Assembly (NCBI GenBank): GCA_017893485.1
Contig: CM030365.1
Location: 44,448,458 to 44,512,457 of the forward strand
Direction of reading: 5' to 3'
DNA length: 64,000 nt
Source of the DNA: Hemerocallis citrina
Taxonomy: Eukaryota > Streptophyta > Magnoliopsida > Asparagales > Asphodelaceae
The notes beneath the pieces were generated by a model. It made no database searches. It had not been told where the DNA came from and was given only the letters and a program-made list of their open reading frames with translations. Positions 55,467 to 64,000 of the stretch are shown here, one piece after another; positions within the stretch are counted from its first letter, which is position 1, and each line of letters begins with the position of its first letter. The translations under genes and the position numbers were made by a program.

Positions 55467-57680
55467 TCAGGGGTCCACCTGCGTCGCCACTTCGACCACA
55501 GGCGCGTCGCCAGATGGCCCCTCGTTTCTCCCCTCGACCTGGGGGTCTGCCACCGAAGGGTCGGCCTCCACCTCCTCCTCGTCGTCACCTTCCCCCTCAT
55601 CACCTTCGCCTCCCTCCTCCTCGCCGCCTGAGGGTGCCCCGGCCACAGCCTGTAGCCGACCTGCTCGAAGCTGGGTACACGGTCCTGAACATGGTCGAGC
55701 GCCCTCTGATAGGACATCTCCATGTTCTTGGCCATGTGCTTCTTCACCTCGGCCTCGGCCTCGGCCTCGACCTAGGCCCTAATCTGCGTGGCCAGGGCCT
55801 CTTTCTCCGCCTTCACATCGGCCAGAGACTTCGCCGACGCAGCCAGCTCCTCGGCAGCCTTCGCGGCTTTGGCAGACTCCGCATCAAGTCGCCCCTTGAC
55901 TCTTTCCAGGTCGGCCACAAGATCGGCAACCCGGACTTCCAATGCCTCGACTCGCCTCTGCTCGGCCTCGAGTTGCCGAACCGCCTTGATCTTCTCTGCC
56001 CTGTCTTTGTCGCTGGCGGCCTTCAGCTCTTTCTCCTGTGCGGCGATCGTCTCAAGGAGATGGCCGAAGTGACAGGTGACCTGTGAAGACAACGATAAGC
56101 GCAAGATACAGGCCGAGCAGTAGACTTGAAGAAATCCACAATGAAAAACTTACCGATACGAGCGGCCGAGCCACTTCGTAGGTTCGTCGCCGACCGTCCC
56201 CGCCTTCAGCGCAGCTCTATCCTTCGGGGTCGCCAGGTGCTTGACGACCTGCACCGACATCTGCGAGTTTCCGAGGAATCCGTCGTGATTCTTCACTCGC
56301 CAGTTCGGCACGAACAGCTGTTTGTGCTGCTCGGTCAGGATCTCCTCGGCCGCATCGGTCAACTGCGGAGCCTCGAGCGACAACGCCGCATTAACATCGA
56401 AGGCCCCACCAACTGGGGCAGGTGCCACAGGCACCGAGGGCTCCTCGGCAACAACCACCGCCGAAGGCGCCTCGGTGGTCGGAGGAGGCGGAGTGGTATT
56501 CGGAGCGACCTTGGGCTGCAGAGCTGACGAGGCAGCCATGGTCGGCCTCTTCCTCTTCCTGTCGCCGGCCACTTTGGACCTATCGGCCATCATGGCGATG
56601 AAATCAATCTTCATCGCTTCTGCATCAAACGAAACACAAACTGAGTCAGTAAGACGAGCTAAAGACTTGAAAGAAAAACAAAAATAAACGAGATGTCAGG
56701 AGCATACTCGGGTCGATAGGGCTAAGGCCAGACCCAAACAGCACCTCCTCCGTCAACTCCCTCCAACTCAACAGGGGGAGGGCCATGATCTTCCTCGCCA
56801 CCTCCTCGGCCTCAGTCAGTACGGGGTCGACTCTCGCAAAATTGGGCACCTCAGGCTTCCACCGGCTCGGAATTTGCAGCATCGGTTCCTCCCTCAATAT
56901 GAAGAACTTTTCTTTCCAGCCTTTAATTGAGTCCGGGTTTTCTATGATCCTAACACCCTTCCTCGGCCCCAAGTAGTACCAATGCTCGGTCTTGTGCATC
57001 CGGTTTATTCGATACAGGCCTCGGAAGACTGTCTGGTCCGGTTCGACTTTAGCGTTGCGGCACTGGAGCAGGAAGGCGTTCACATGATACCATGTGTTTG
57101 GCATAAATTGAGTCGGCGCGAGGCAGAACCATCCAAGGACTTGGAGAATGAAAGGATGCAGCAGAAAATGCAGTCCGGCGTTCAGGGAGTCGAAGTCGAA
57201 CATGCACATATCCGACGATGATAGTTTGGAATTTGCCCGCATCCCAGCGCCGGGGACAATTAACTTGTACTCTGGAGGGATGGCGAACCCCTTTCTGATC
57301 CGAAGGAGATCCCTCTCGGATAGCACCGACCCGATCTCGTCTGCCTCGGTGGGAAGTGCCGGATTGGGTTCCTCGTAAACTTCCGACTGGCCAAAGATCG
57401 CCTTCTTCAAAAGATCTCCTTCGTACTGCCTGACCCCCGAATGCCCGGACAGTACAGAAGGGTATCGTCCCATCTCGGGGACCTGCTTTGGGTTCTCCAC
57501 GATCACCTCGACCACGGGAGATTGGGTTACCACCCTCCTCTTCTTCTTCTCCTTCCTCGCATCGGCCGCAGCCGGCTCGGCGACCTGTTTCCCCTTCCTT
57601 CGGATCTCCGCCTTCCTCCTCTCCTCGGCGCCATCATTGCCCGAGGACGAGGCCTCACTCCCCGAGTTCACTATTGACAT
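55467..57680 (-). pseudogene. A2 antisense gene (PF04195-like), three exons
   Basis: Start ATG 57680 (MSIVNSGSEASSSGNDG); a longer open frame reaches 57797. Exon 1 57680-56708: Lys-rich basic segment (RKEKKKRRV, a possible nuclear signal), then FDSLNAGLHFLLHPFILQV, MPNTWYHVNAFLLQCRNA, YRINRMHKTEHWYYLGPRKG and LPLLSWRELTEEVLFGSGL, which I recognise as the plant 'putative gypsy type transposon' type. Intron 1 56707-56620 (GTATGC...TGCAG). Exon 2 56619-56154, Pro/Ala-rich. Intron 2 56153-56081 (GTAAGT...CACAG). Exon 3 from 56080: VTCHFGHLLETIAAQEKELK heptads, then an acidic Glu/Gly/Asp tail to TGA 55469-55467. Lesions: a 1-nt loss near 56183, TAG at 55774-55772 (CAG expected), and a frameshift near 55645. 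Confidence 0.72.
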
Positions 57681-57882
57681 CTCTAAAAAAAAAGCTAAGG
57701 CTAATAGACTGACCTTTGAAGTGACGTTCACGGTCGGAATGAGCTCGCCGGAAATCGCCTGGCCCACACGACAGCTAGCGCAACCGCCTTGGAGCAAAGA
57801 TCACCACTAGCAGAGAGCAAAGAGTAAAAGTGAAATCTTAAGAGTGAAAAGTGAAGAATGAGCTTGGGGGTGGGAGAATGAT

Positions 57883-57890
57883 CTTTTATA
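57883..57890 (-). promoter_or_regulatory. TATA box for the A2 antisense gene
   Basis: Minus strand TATAAAAG (GGTTATAAAAGATC), about 200 bp upstream of the ATG. The surrounding sequence aligns with the A1 counterpart at 33284-33293. Confidence 0.65.
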
Positions 57891-58129
57891 ACCCCAAAAG
57901 CGAGTTTGGGCCGCCTTGGGAACCTAAAATGCCCATTAAGAAGCCAAAACGCCAAAGCGGAGCGTTACGACGTTTCAGTTTCAACAACAGAGAATCCTCA
58001 AATCACCAAGTCTACGACTCAGCCACCGGTGTGCCTAACCGAGCTATCGAACAGTTTGACTGGGCAACCGAGCCACTGAGTCTCTTCAAAACAGCTCCAA
58101 GCTACTAAGTCTCCACACCTCGGCCAACG

Positions 58130-59660
58130 GCACCGAGCTTCCGAGCCGAGAAAACGAGGAACCGACCCTCTTATATGGAGAAAAATCCTTCCGAGGCGAA
58201 ATTACCGTCAGATCTCTCCAAAATTCGTGTCAGAATTCGATGGACGGTTCAGATTGCGCCACGCCCACAAAACGACAAGATAACATTTTCTCGTGATCTG
58301 AACCCTATCCTCGTGATTCGCACCATGATGGACGCACCAGATCCGACCACGTGCACCTTCCGAATTGCCTGCCACCAGCCTGCTTAACCGAGCTACCGAA
58401 CAGCTTGGCTGAGCAGCCGAGCTACTGGGCTCGGAAGGTAGCGACCCATCAAAGACATCCTTCTAAATCTCCAACTCAGTGCCTCGGCCAACGGCACTGA
58501 GCTTCCGAGCTGAGAGGACGAGGAACCGACCCTCGTATATGGAGAAAAATCCTTCCGATGCGAAATTACCATCGGATCTCTCCAAAATTTGTGTCAGAAT
58601 TCGATGGACGGTTCAGATTGCGCCACGCCCACAAAACGACAAGATAACGTTTTCTCGTGATCTGAACCCTGTCCTCGTGATTCGCCCAATGATGGATGCT
58701 CCAGATTCGACCACGTGTACCTTCTGGACTGCCTGCCACCGGCCTGCCTAACCGAGCTACCGAACAGCTTGGCCAAGTAGCCGAGCTACTAGGCCAGAAG
58801 GTCACGACCCATCAAGGCCGACATTCTTCAAAACGTCCAACTCCATGCCTCGACTGACAGCACCAAGCTTCCGAGCCGAGGGGACGAGGAACCGACCCTC
58901 GTATATGGCGAAAAAAACCTGCCGACCATCCTCAGCCGTCAGATCTTGTCAAAAAGCGCGCTCGGCATGATGGACGGCTCAGATTTCGCCACGTCCACTA
59001 AACGACAAGATAGTGTTTTTTGGAGATCTGCGTTGAGATGGACGCCCAGGATCGCGCCACGTACTTCGGCTGATCCCGAACCATTGGTGCCTCGACCCTC
59101 CGAGCCGAGGGGACGAGCCGAGGAGACGAGGAACCGAACCTCGTATATGGCGAAAAAAAATCCGCCGACCCATCTCAACCGTCAGATCTTGTCAAAAAGC
59201 GCGCTCGTCATGATGGACGGCTCAGATCTCGTCACGTACCTCGGCAAAATTCGAACTACGTGTGCCGACCTGCCAAACCGAGGGGACGAGGAACCGACCC
59301 TCGTATATGCCGAAACATCCTACCGAGCCGAGGGGACGAGGAACCGACCCTCGTATATGACAAAAAACCCTGCCGAGCCGAGGGGACGAGGAACCGACCC
59401 TCGTATATGGCGAAAAAAATTGCCGACCCATATCAGCCGTTGGATCTTGTCAAAAAGCGCGCTCGTCATGATGAACGGTTCAGATCTTGCCACGATCACT
59501 AAACGACAAGATAGCATTTTTTGGGGATCCGCGCTGAGATGAACGGCCCAGATGACGCCACGTACCTCGGCTGATTCCGAGCCGAGGAGCTGACCAGCCG
59601 AGCCGAGGTACCGAGGAACCGACCCTCGTTAATGAAGAAACTACCTGCCGAGGAATAGGG
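58130..59660. repeat. Tandem array with shrinking period between A2 antisense gene and 3' LTR
   Basis: The anchor ACGAGGAACCGACCCTCGTA (with variants) starts at ~58155, 58518, 58884, 59126, 59286, 59336 and 59386. Spacing falls from 363 and 366 to 242, 160, 50 and 50 bp. Units include CAAAACGACAAGATA and TTTTCTCGTGATCTGAACC, related to the A1 249-bp array. Confidence 0.88.
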
Positions 59661-59769
59661 ATCAAGGGTTCACTCAGAAATTCCCTGGATCAAGGGATCA
59701 AGGGAATAGGGATCACTCAGAAATTCGCGCTCGGCACTGATCAAGGGTTCAGATTGCGCCACGTCATAA

Positions 59770-60170
59770 ATCGGTATTTAAAAATCAATTTTTATTTATT
59801 TAAATCGTTTTATTTATTTAAAAATTGCGAAAAATTGCTAAAAATTCGGGAAAATTAACTAAAAATTCTAGAAAATAATTAAAAATTCGAGGGGATATTT
59901 TTGAGCCCCTGAACGAACAATTATTGCCTAGAATGTACTGTTAAGGCCCCCGAACGATTAGTTAACACATCGCAAAATTAAATAAATAGTTCGAAAAAAT
60001 AGATAAAAGCCGTCAAATACTCGATATGGCTACAGAACAGCTCACGGCTTCAAAAATCACCTCACTACCCCCTTCGAGATTCAAAACCCTCCATTCGGAC
60101 TCCGATACAACTCCACTAGCCACTGAAACAGTTAAACTACTCCTCAAAGGCTGATCACACTCAGTCTTTA
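59770..60170 (+). other. A2 3' untranslated region
   Basis: AT-rich stretch then the conserved pre-tract sequence found in A1. No gene. Confidence 0.6.
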
Positions 60171-60185
60171 GGAGTAGGGGGCTCG
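60171..60185 (+). promoter_or_regulatory. Polypurine tract of A2
   Basis: GGAGTAGGGGGCTCG abuts the 3' LTR; identical core to the repeated motif inside NA. Confidence 0.75.
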
Positions 60186-60775
60186 TGATATGGCTAAAAA
60201 TGGGGTTAAATCGGAACCGTCCAGATTGGGCACGAATCTTGAAGCTCAGGGGTGAAACGGTAATTTCACATGCAAATGGGTCTGAAACGGGTACTGGATC
60301 TCCTTCTCACAGATCCAACACCCCACAAACGGATCCACTCCAACTGGGTATGGGTCCCAATCCAAGACAACCCAGATCAGCAAGAGGAAAATCAGGGTCA
60401 CTGATTTGACCGAATCAACGGGCCTGATTTGCTCTCACCGGGAATCAGGGGTCAGTTTCCTAAACAGATTAGGAGGATTTTTCTCCTGACAGTTACACAG
60501 GAAATCAGGTCCCTAATCACTCCCATGGCGACTATAAATACCTCCCCCCTACCACTGTGACCAGGTAATCACTCTTTTTCCACCTTAAGCTCTTTCTTAA
60601 TCACCACTGGTTAGTGACAAGAGCGTCGGAGGATGCGTCGCCGGAATCAACCCCGGTGTATCGCACTTCCTTGCAGGTAGCGGCAGGAATCAGAAGGCTT
60701 GGATCCGCTGTTCAGGTTTTTCCGCGAACTCACAAATCTCATCTGTTTACCCCCACACCAGAATCAGCGGTAACA
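60186..60775 (+). repeat. 3' LTR of A2
   Basis: 590 bp, near-identical to 48818-49406, followed by TGAAT. Confidence 0.95.
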
Positions 60776-61320
60776 TGAATTATGTTAAAATGTTTACAAA
60801 TTTGTATGTTTGTTGAATGTGTGATTTTACTTTAGAACTTGTTAAAGAACGATATTTTTCGACATGATGATTAAGAAAGAAAAAGAAAAGCAAAAAATAA
60901 CTCTTTATGTCGACATAGGTTAAAGATAAATTTTTTTGCATGAAGGAGATTCTTTGAGATATTCATGATTGATCAAGAGATATACTTGTTTTATCAAAAA
61001 ATGTAACTAGTATAATAGAGTATATGAACTAGTTTTACTAAACATAATTTTAGTTTCGAGATTTGGGGGAAAAAAAATGAAAATATGCATGCAAAGAAAG
61101 AATTATATGAAAATGAAGTTATAATTTTCTGAAATCAGTTTGAACCCTTAATTTACTGTTTTAATATTTATCTCAGTCCAAGAAAGACTTTGTTTCAATA
61201 TTTTGAAAGAATGGATTATTTTTTGGAAAACGAGTTTTGATAAAAGGAACTAAATTCAGAGTAATGTATACAAATGTACATGAGTACATTTCCTAAACAA
61301 AAAATACACTTGGACTTACT

Positions 61321-61385
61321 AGTTAGCTAGTGCAACACAGAATACAACTTGTAAAAGATCTTGGGTTCGAAACTTGATAGTCACC
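61321..61385 (+). other. tRNA/SINE-like module in solo LTR C (first)
   Basis: GGTTCGAAACT at 61364-61374 resembles polymerase III box B. The upstream TAGTTAGCTAGTGC is a poor box A. Confidence 0.35.
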
Positions 61386-61477
61386 TTTTATTTTGATATC
61401 ATTCAATATAATCCGAACTGCACTGAGTGCATAAGGGGTTTCTCATCCCAGTTTATGACATAAGTCCAAATGGACTT

Positions 61478-61555
61478 AGTGGCTAGTAGGTTGGGCCTTG
61501 GGTGCTGCTCTGTATGGTCAGCAGGTGATGGGTTCTAAACCTGAGCCCTTCTTTT
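61478..61555 (+). other. tRNA/SINE-like module in solo LTR C (second)
   Basis: ACTTAGTGGCTAGTAGG upstream of GGTTCTAAACC (61531-61541), with a T-rich run after it. It is analogous to the module pair in B'. Confidence 0.35.
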
Positions 61556-62916
61556 ATATTTTTTTGATTGGTTTTAATAGAATAAGATGTTTTTTTTAAG
61601 TATGAATAAACTCCTATTATGGTTATAAGATAAAATGGAAGCTATTAAAGATTGTTATGGAAATTTTATTGTATATTTTAAGAAAGTAAAAATGAGACTT
61701 TAAAAAGAAAATTTGAGATAGAAAGCAAGTAATGATTGAAGATTTTATTATTAAAAGGTATGATATTATTTTAGAAGAATAAAAGAAATATGCTATGTGA
61801 AATTAATTGTTCTTGTACTTGATTATGGGAGTTATTTCATGAGTTTTAAATTACAAATGAAATTGTGAGTGAAAAATTATTGTTGTTGAGTTGTGAATGA
61901 AATTTATGATTGGTTAAGAGATTCATATATGATGCTAAATGAGACATTGGTAAAATCATGAATAGTGCTAAAATGAGACATTGCTTAAGTTGTGAAATCA
62001 TTTGAAAGATGAAATCATCTAGGTTTAAGACATGATTCTTAAAAGGTATGTATACCCATATTTCTTGTACATGAAAGTTTATGATTAAGAATTAGTAAGA
62101 CCTCGGTTACCGACAATATTGAAAGAAAGATTTTGAGACTTGATTTCGAGATATTGCAATTGGGCGATCTCGTATTTTTTTTGTGAACAAATCCGGTAGG
62201 AGGTAAAACTGATTCTAGGATTGATAACACATTCATGTCTTGAACTAAAGTATTAGGCACTTAAGTGAAGATGTAGTAAACCTGGGCAAACGTAAGTGGG
62301 TTGCTCTATATATTCGGGCGGTGGGTTGGCTGCGGCGATTCACCGGGACTATAGACTCAGTCGGTGGACTATGGTTGCTCCATGGGAGACGAACTTTTAT
62401 TTTAAATTCGGGATTATGAGGATGGGTCAGCAGGGTTAGCGGTGGATTTCAGGATCTTGAGTAATCGGGCGGATAGTTTTTTTTTGTCGTACTCCAATGT
62501 ATATGCATATACCGGGGCTAAAGGGGCACTTGCGGGATGATTCGCAAGATGTGGGATCTATGATAACAATCAGCGGTGGGCTCCGAGACTGGGATTCAAA
62601 TTCGTGTAATGATCTAAACCTTGTCTTATTACTAGGTATTTTCATGGTGAGGGATCGAACCCTTTATTGTGGACTACGTAGGTGCTTGCCCTCGGACCTA
62701 TGTAGTATGAGATGCATAGAATCCGAATAAGTGTGCATTAGTATCATTCTAGAATAAAATTGTGTGCATTAGGCATTAAGGCATGGCATACACTTACATG
62801 TTTAGCGTAGTCATGATTTAACACTATACTTGTTCAATCTTTTGTTGTGATTTTGTTAAAGTATGGAGATCGTTATACTGTTTCCGGCATAGAGAGGATA
62901 GCCGTGTATAACATTT

Positions 62917-62938
62917 CGTCGGTTGTAATCAACTGACG
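62917..62938 (+). promoter_or_regulatory. Conserved hairpin near 3' end of C LTR
   Basis: CGTCGGTTG-TAAT-CAACTGACG: nine-pair stem (one G-T) followed by TACCCACAGT, as in B and B'. Confidence 0.65.
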
Positions 62939-63190
62939 TACCCACAGTCTTACATGCAGGTAATGGAAGTTCATGAAGCAATAAAGTGGATGTGCTGATA
63001 CTGTTTTGTTTAAAGATGTTGTATTTATTCATTGTAATCTTTTATTCTTTCGCTGTGTAAACAAAGTGTATTGTAACTCTGATGTATTATTGAAAAGTTT
63101 TATTTTCTTTGTAAAATTGTACGAAGTGAAGTAAAGATCCTGTGAAATCTCGAATTCGGCTTTATTTGGAATTCAGGGTGTTGCAGTTCT

Positions 63191-63513
63191 CACCCGTTGA
63201 CTTGTTGCTTGATTCATCTTTTCCTTGTCCATCCCTTCTTCGATTCCAGCTCTATCATTTCTTCATCTCTTTGCTTTGTTATCTTGCAAGTCTTGTGGTG
63301 ATCTTCTTCATTTCTGATATTGGTTACTTTTTTCTTGCATTCCATTTGACCTCATTGTTATCCACTCCTTCTTTTTCTGGTGTTGCCCCTGCTTTGTTTC
63401 TTCCCCTTAAATCTTTTGTTTTGTTACCCTTCCCCCAGTTTGTTTTTGCCTTATCCTATGTACCGCCTAAGCAAATTTCGAGAACGAAATTTTATTAGAA
63501 GGTGGGTAGGATT
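63191..63513 (+). other. D interior, last part, and polypurine tract
   Basis: T/C-rich DNA ending AATTTCGAGAACGAAATTTT...GAAGGTGGGTAGGATT before the 3' LTR. One frame of that end reads NFENEILLEGG and stop, resembling the last residues or leader of Tekay pol. The frame across 63142-63498 is low-complexity. Confidence 0.6.
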
Positions 63514-64000
63514 TGTAACCCCTCTTTTCCCAAAAATGTATTTTCCGTGTTTTCTGTATTTAAAATTTTTGTAAATTATTTTCCGTTTTCAAATTCATTG
63601 TTAAAATGTATTATTGATCTTCTGTTAAAATCTATTTTTAATTAATAATTTTATTTATAACTAGTTCCCATTGATTCTTTTTATAATACAAATTATTGTC
63701 ATTATTATTATTATTATTATTCTTATTAATATTACTATTATTATTATTATTATTATTATTGTTATTGTTATTATTTTTATTATTATAAAATCCTATTGTA
63801 TTTGCTAGTATTTGAGTATTAACTCAATGTATACTATTTGATTTACTATACAATAATTGTTATGATTGATTAAACTACTTACTTTTAAACTAAATCTAAT
63901 GGTATATTTTTCTTATTGGATTTTTAATACCCTTAAACCCTATAACCCATTTAAACCCAATTACTTTTTACCTAAACCCAACTACCCTATTATACAACCC
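63514..64000 (+). repeat. 3' LTR of D, cut by the window end
   Basis: TGTAACCCCTCTTTTCCC onward matches 13140-13626 closely, apart from a rearranged ATT array (63702-63760). Confidence 0.9.

Larger units (their letters stand above)
48818..60775 (+). mobile_element. A2: Tat-lineage Ty3/gypsy element, young insertion
   Basis: LTRs 48818-49406 and 60186-60775 are almost identical (two visible differences) and are flanked by TGAAT (48813-48817 and 60776-60780). The layout is the same as A1, but gag is fused to RT by an internal deletion. Despite its youth it has stops and frameshifts, so it was probably copied with help from another element. Confidence 0.95.
47431..63185 (+). mobile_element. C: solo LTR (3.8 kb) split by A2
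   Basis: Begins TGTAACACCTTGC, ends CAGGGTGTTGCA, flanked by GTTCT (47426-47430 and 63186-63190). Its parts are 47431-48817 and 60781-63185. The 3' region (62640-63185) shares long phrases with the B LTRs (CTCGGACCTATGTAGTATG, GCATAGAATCCGAA, the hairpin, CTCGAATTC), so it is a related chromovirus family. TATAAATA at 48405-48412. No interior remains, as after LTR-LTR recombination. Confidence 0.92.

Noticed and set aside
58946..59542. 198-residue frame in A2 3' array
   Set aside because: Repeat unit translated in frame; antisense frames are equally open and no homology is seen.

Overview
This is plant nuclear DNA, probably from an angiosperm with a large, repeat-rich genome. The sequence shows Ty3/gypsy elements of two lineages (chromovirus and Tat), a Ty1/copia remnant, a CACTA transposon with spliced genes, a TRIM and two Helitron-like elements. 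No intact host gene, rRNA gene or functional tRNA gene was recognised. I cannot name the species. Family names used below (A, B, B', C, D, NA) are local labels.

Layout, left to right. 1-1354: 5'-cut end of a chromovirus pol, running into a ~31-bp minisatellite. 1933-4393: a complete small non-autonomous LTR element (NA) with 5-bp TSD CCAGG, inserted in the minisatellite. About 4400-8157: a CACTA (En/Spm) transposon with its accessory gene, subterminal repeats and right terminal inverted repeat. One exon holds a reverse-oriented 1017-bp TRIM (5891-6907, TSD GGGAG). 8158-11549: gene-poor DNA with an orphan exon-like block and a possible reverse retro-insertion. 11550-12890: a gutted Ty1/copia element.

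From 13140 to the window end lies one nested stack. The outermost element, D, is Tekay-like, with a 4.1-kb LTR at 13140-17230 and its partner LTR starting at 63514. D's own interior is only about 1.9 kb once insertions are removed. It is interrupted by a Helitron-like element (17681-19056), by Tat element A1 (19552-46826, TSD TTATT), and by solo LTR C (47431-63185, TSD GTTCT). A1 holds solo LTR B' (28728-31988, TSD AGTAT) and full chromovirus B (33396-44377, TSD CGATG). The 3' LTR of B holds a 135-bp Helitron. Solo LTR C holds Tat element A2 (48818-60775, TSD TGAAT). Six LTR-type insertions in the window have matching 5-bp duplications, so the order of events is readable.

The most interesting biology is in A1 and A2. 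Downstream of the integrase each carries antisense genes facing pol. These have a TATA box, GT-AG introns at equivalent positions in both elements, an N-terminal region resembling the 'putative gypsy type transposon' family (PF04195), and coiled-coil C-terminal parts. Tandem-repeat arrays lie on both sides. Antisense extra ORFs of Tat elements are known in general. The splicing, promoter conservation and array bracketing visible here are worth checking. A second strong signal is in the LTRs of B: five pairs of a palindromic 10-mer, spaced exactly 20-21 bp within pairs, four of the pairs recurring every ~68 bp.

All protein-coding regions here are damaged. Many stops fit C-to-T changes at CAG/CGA codons, as expected for methylated transposon DNA.
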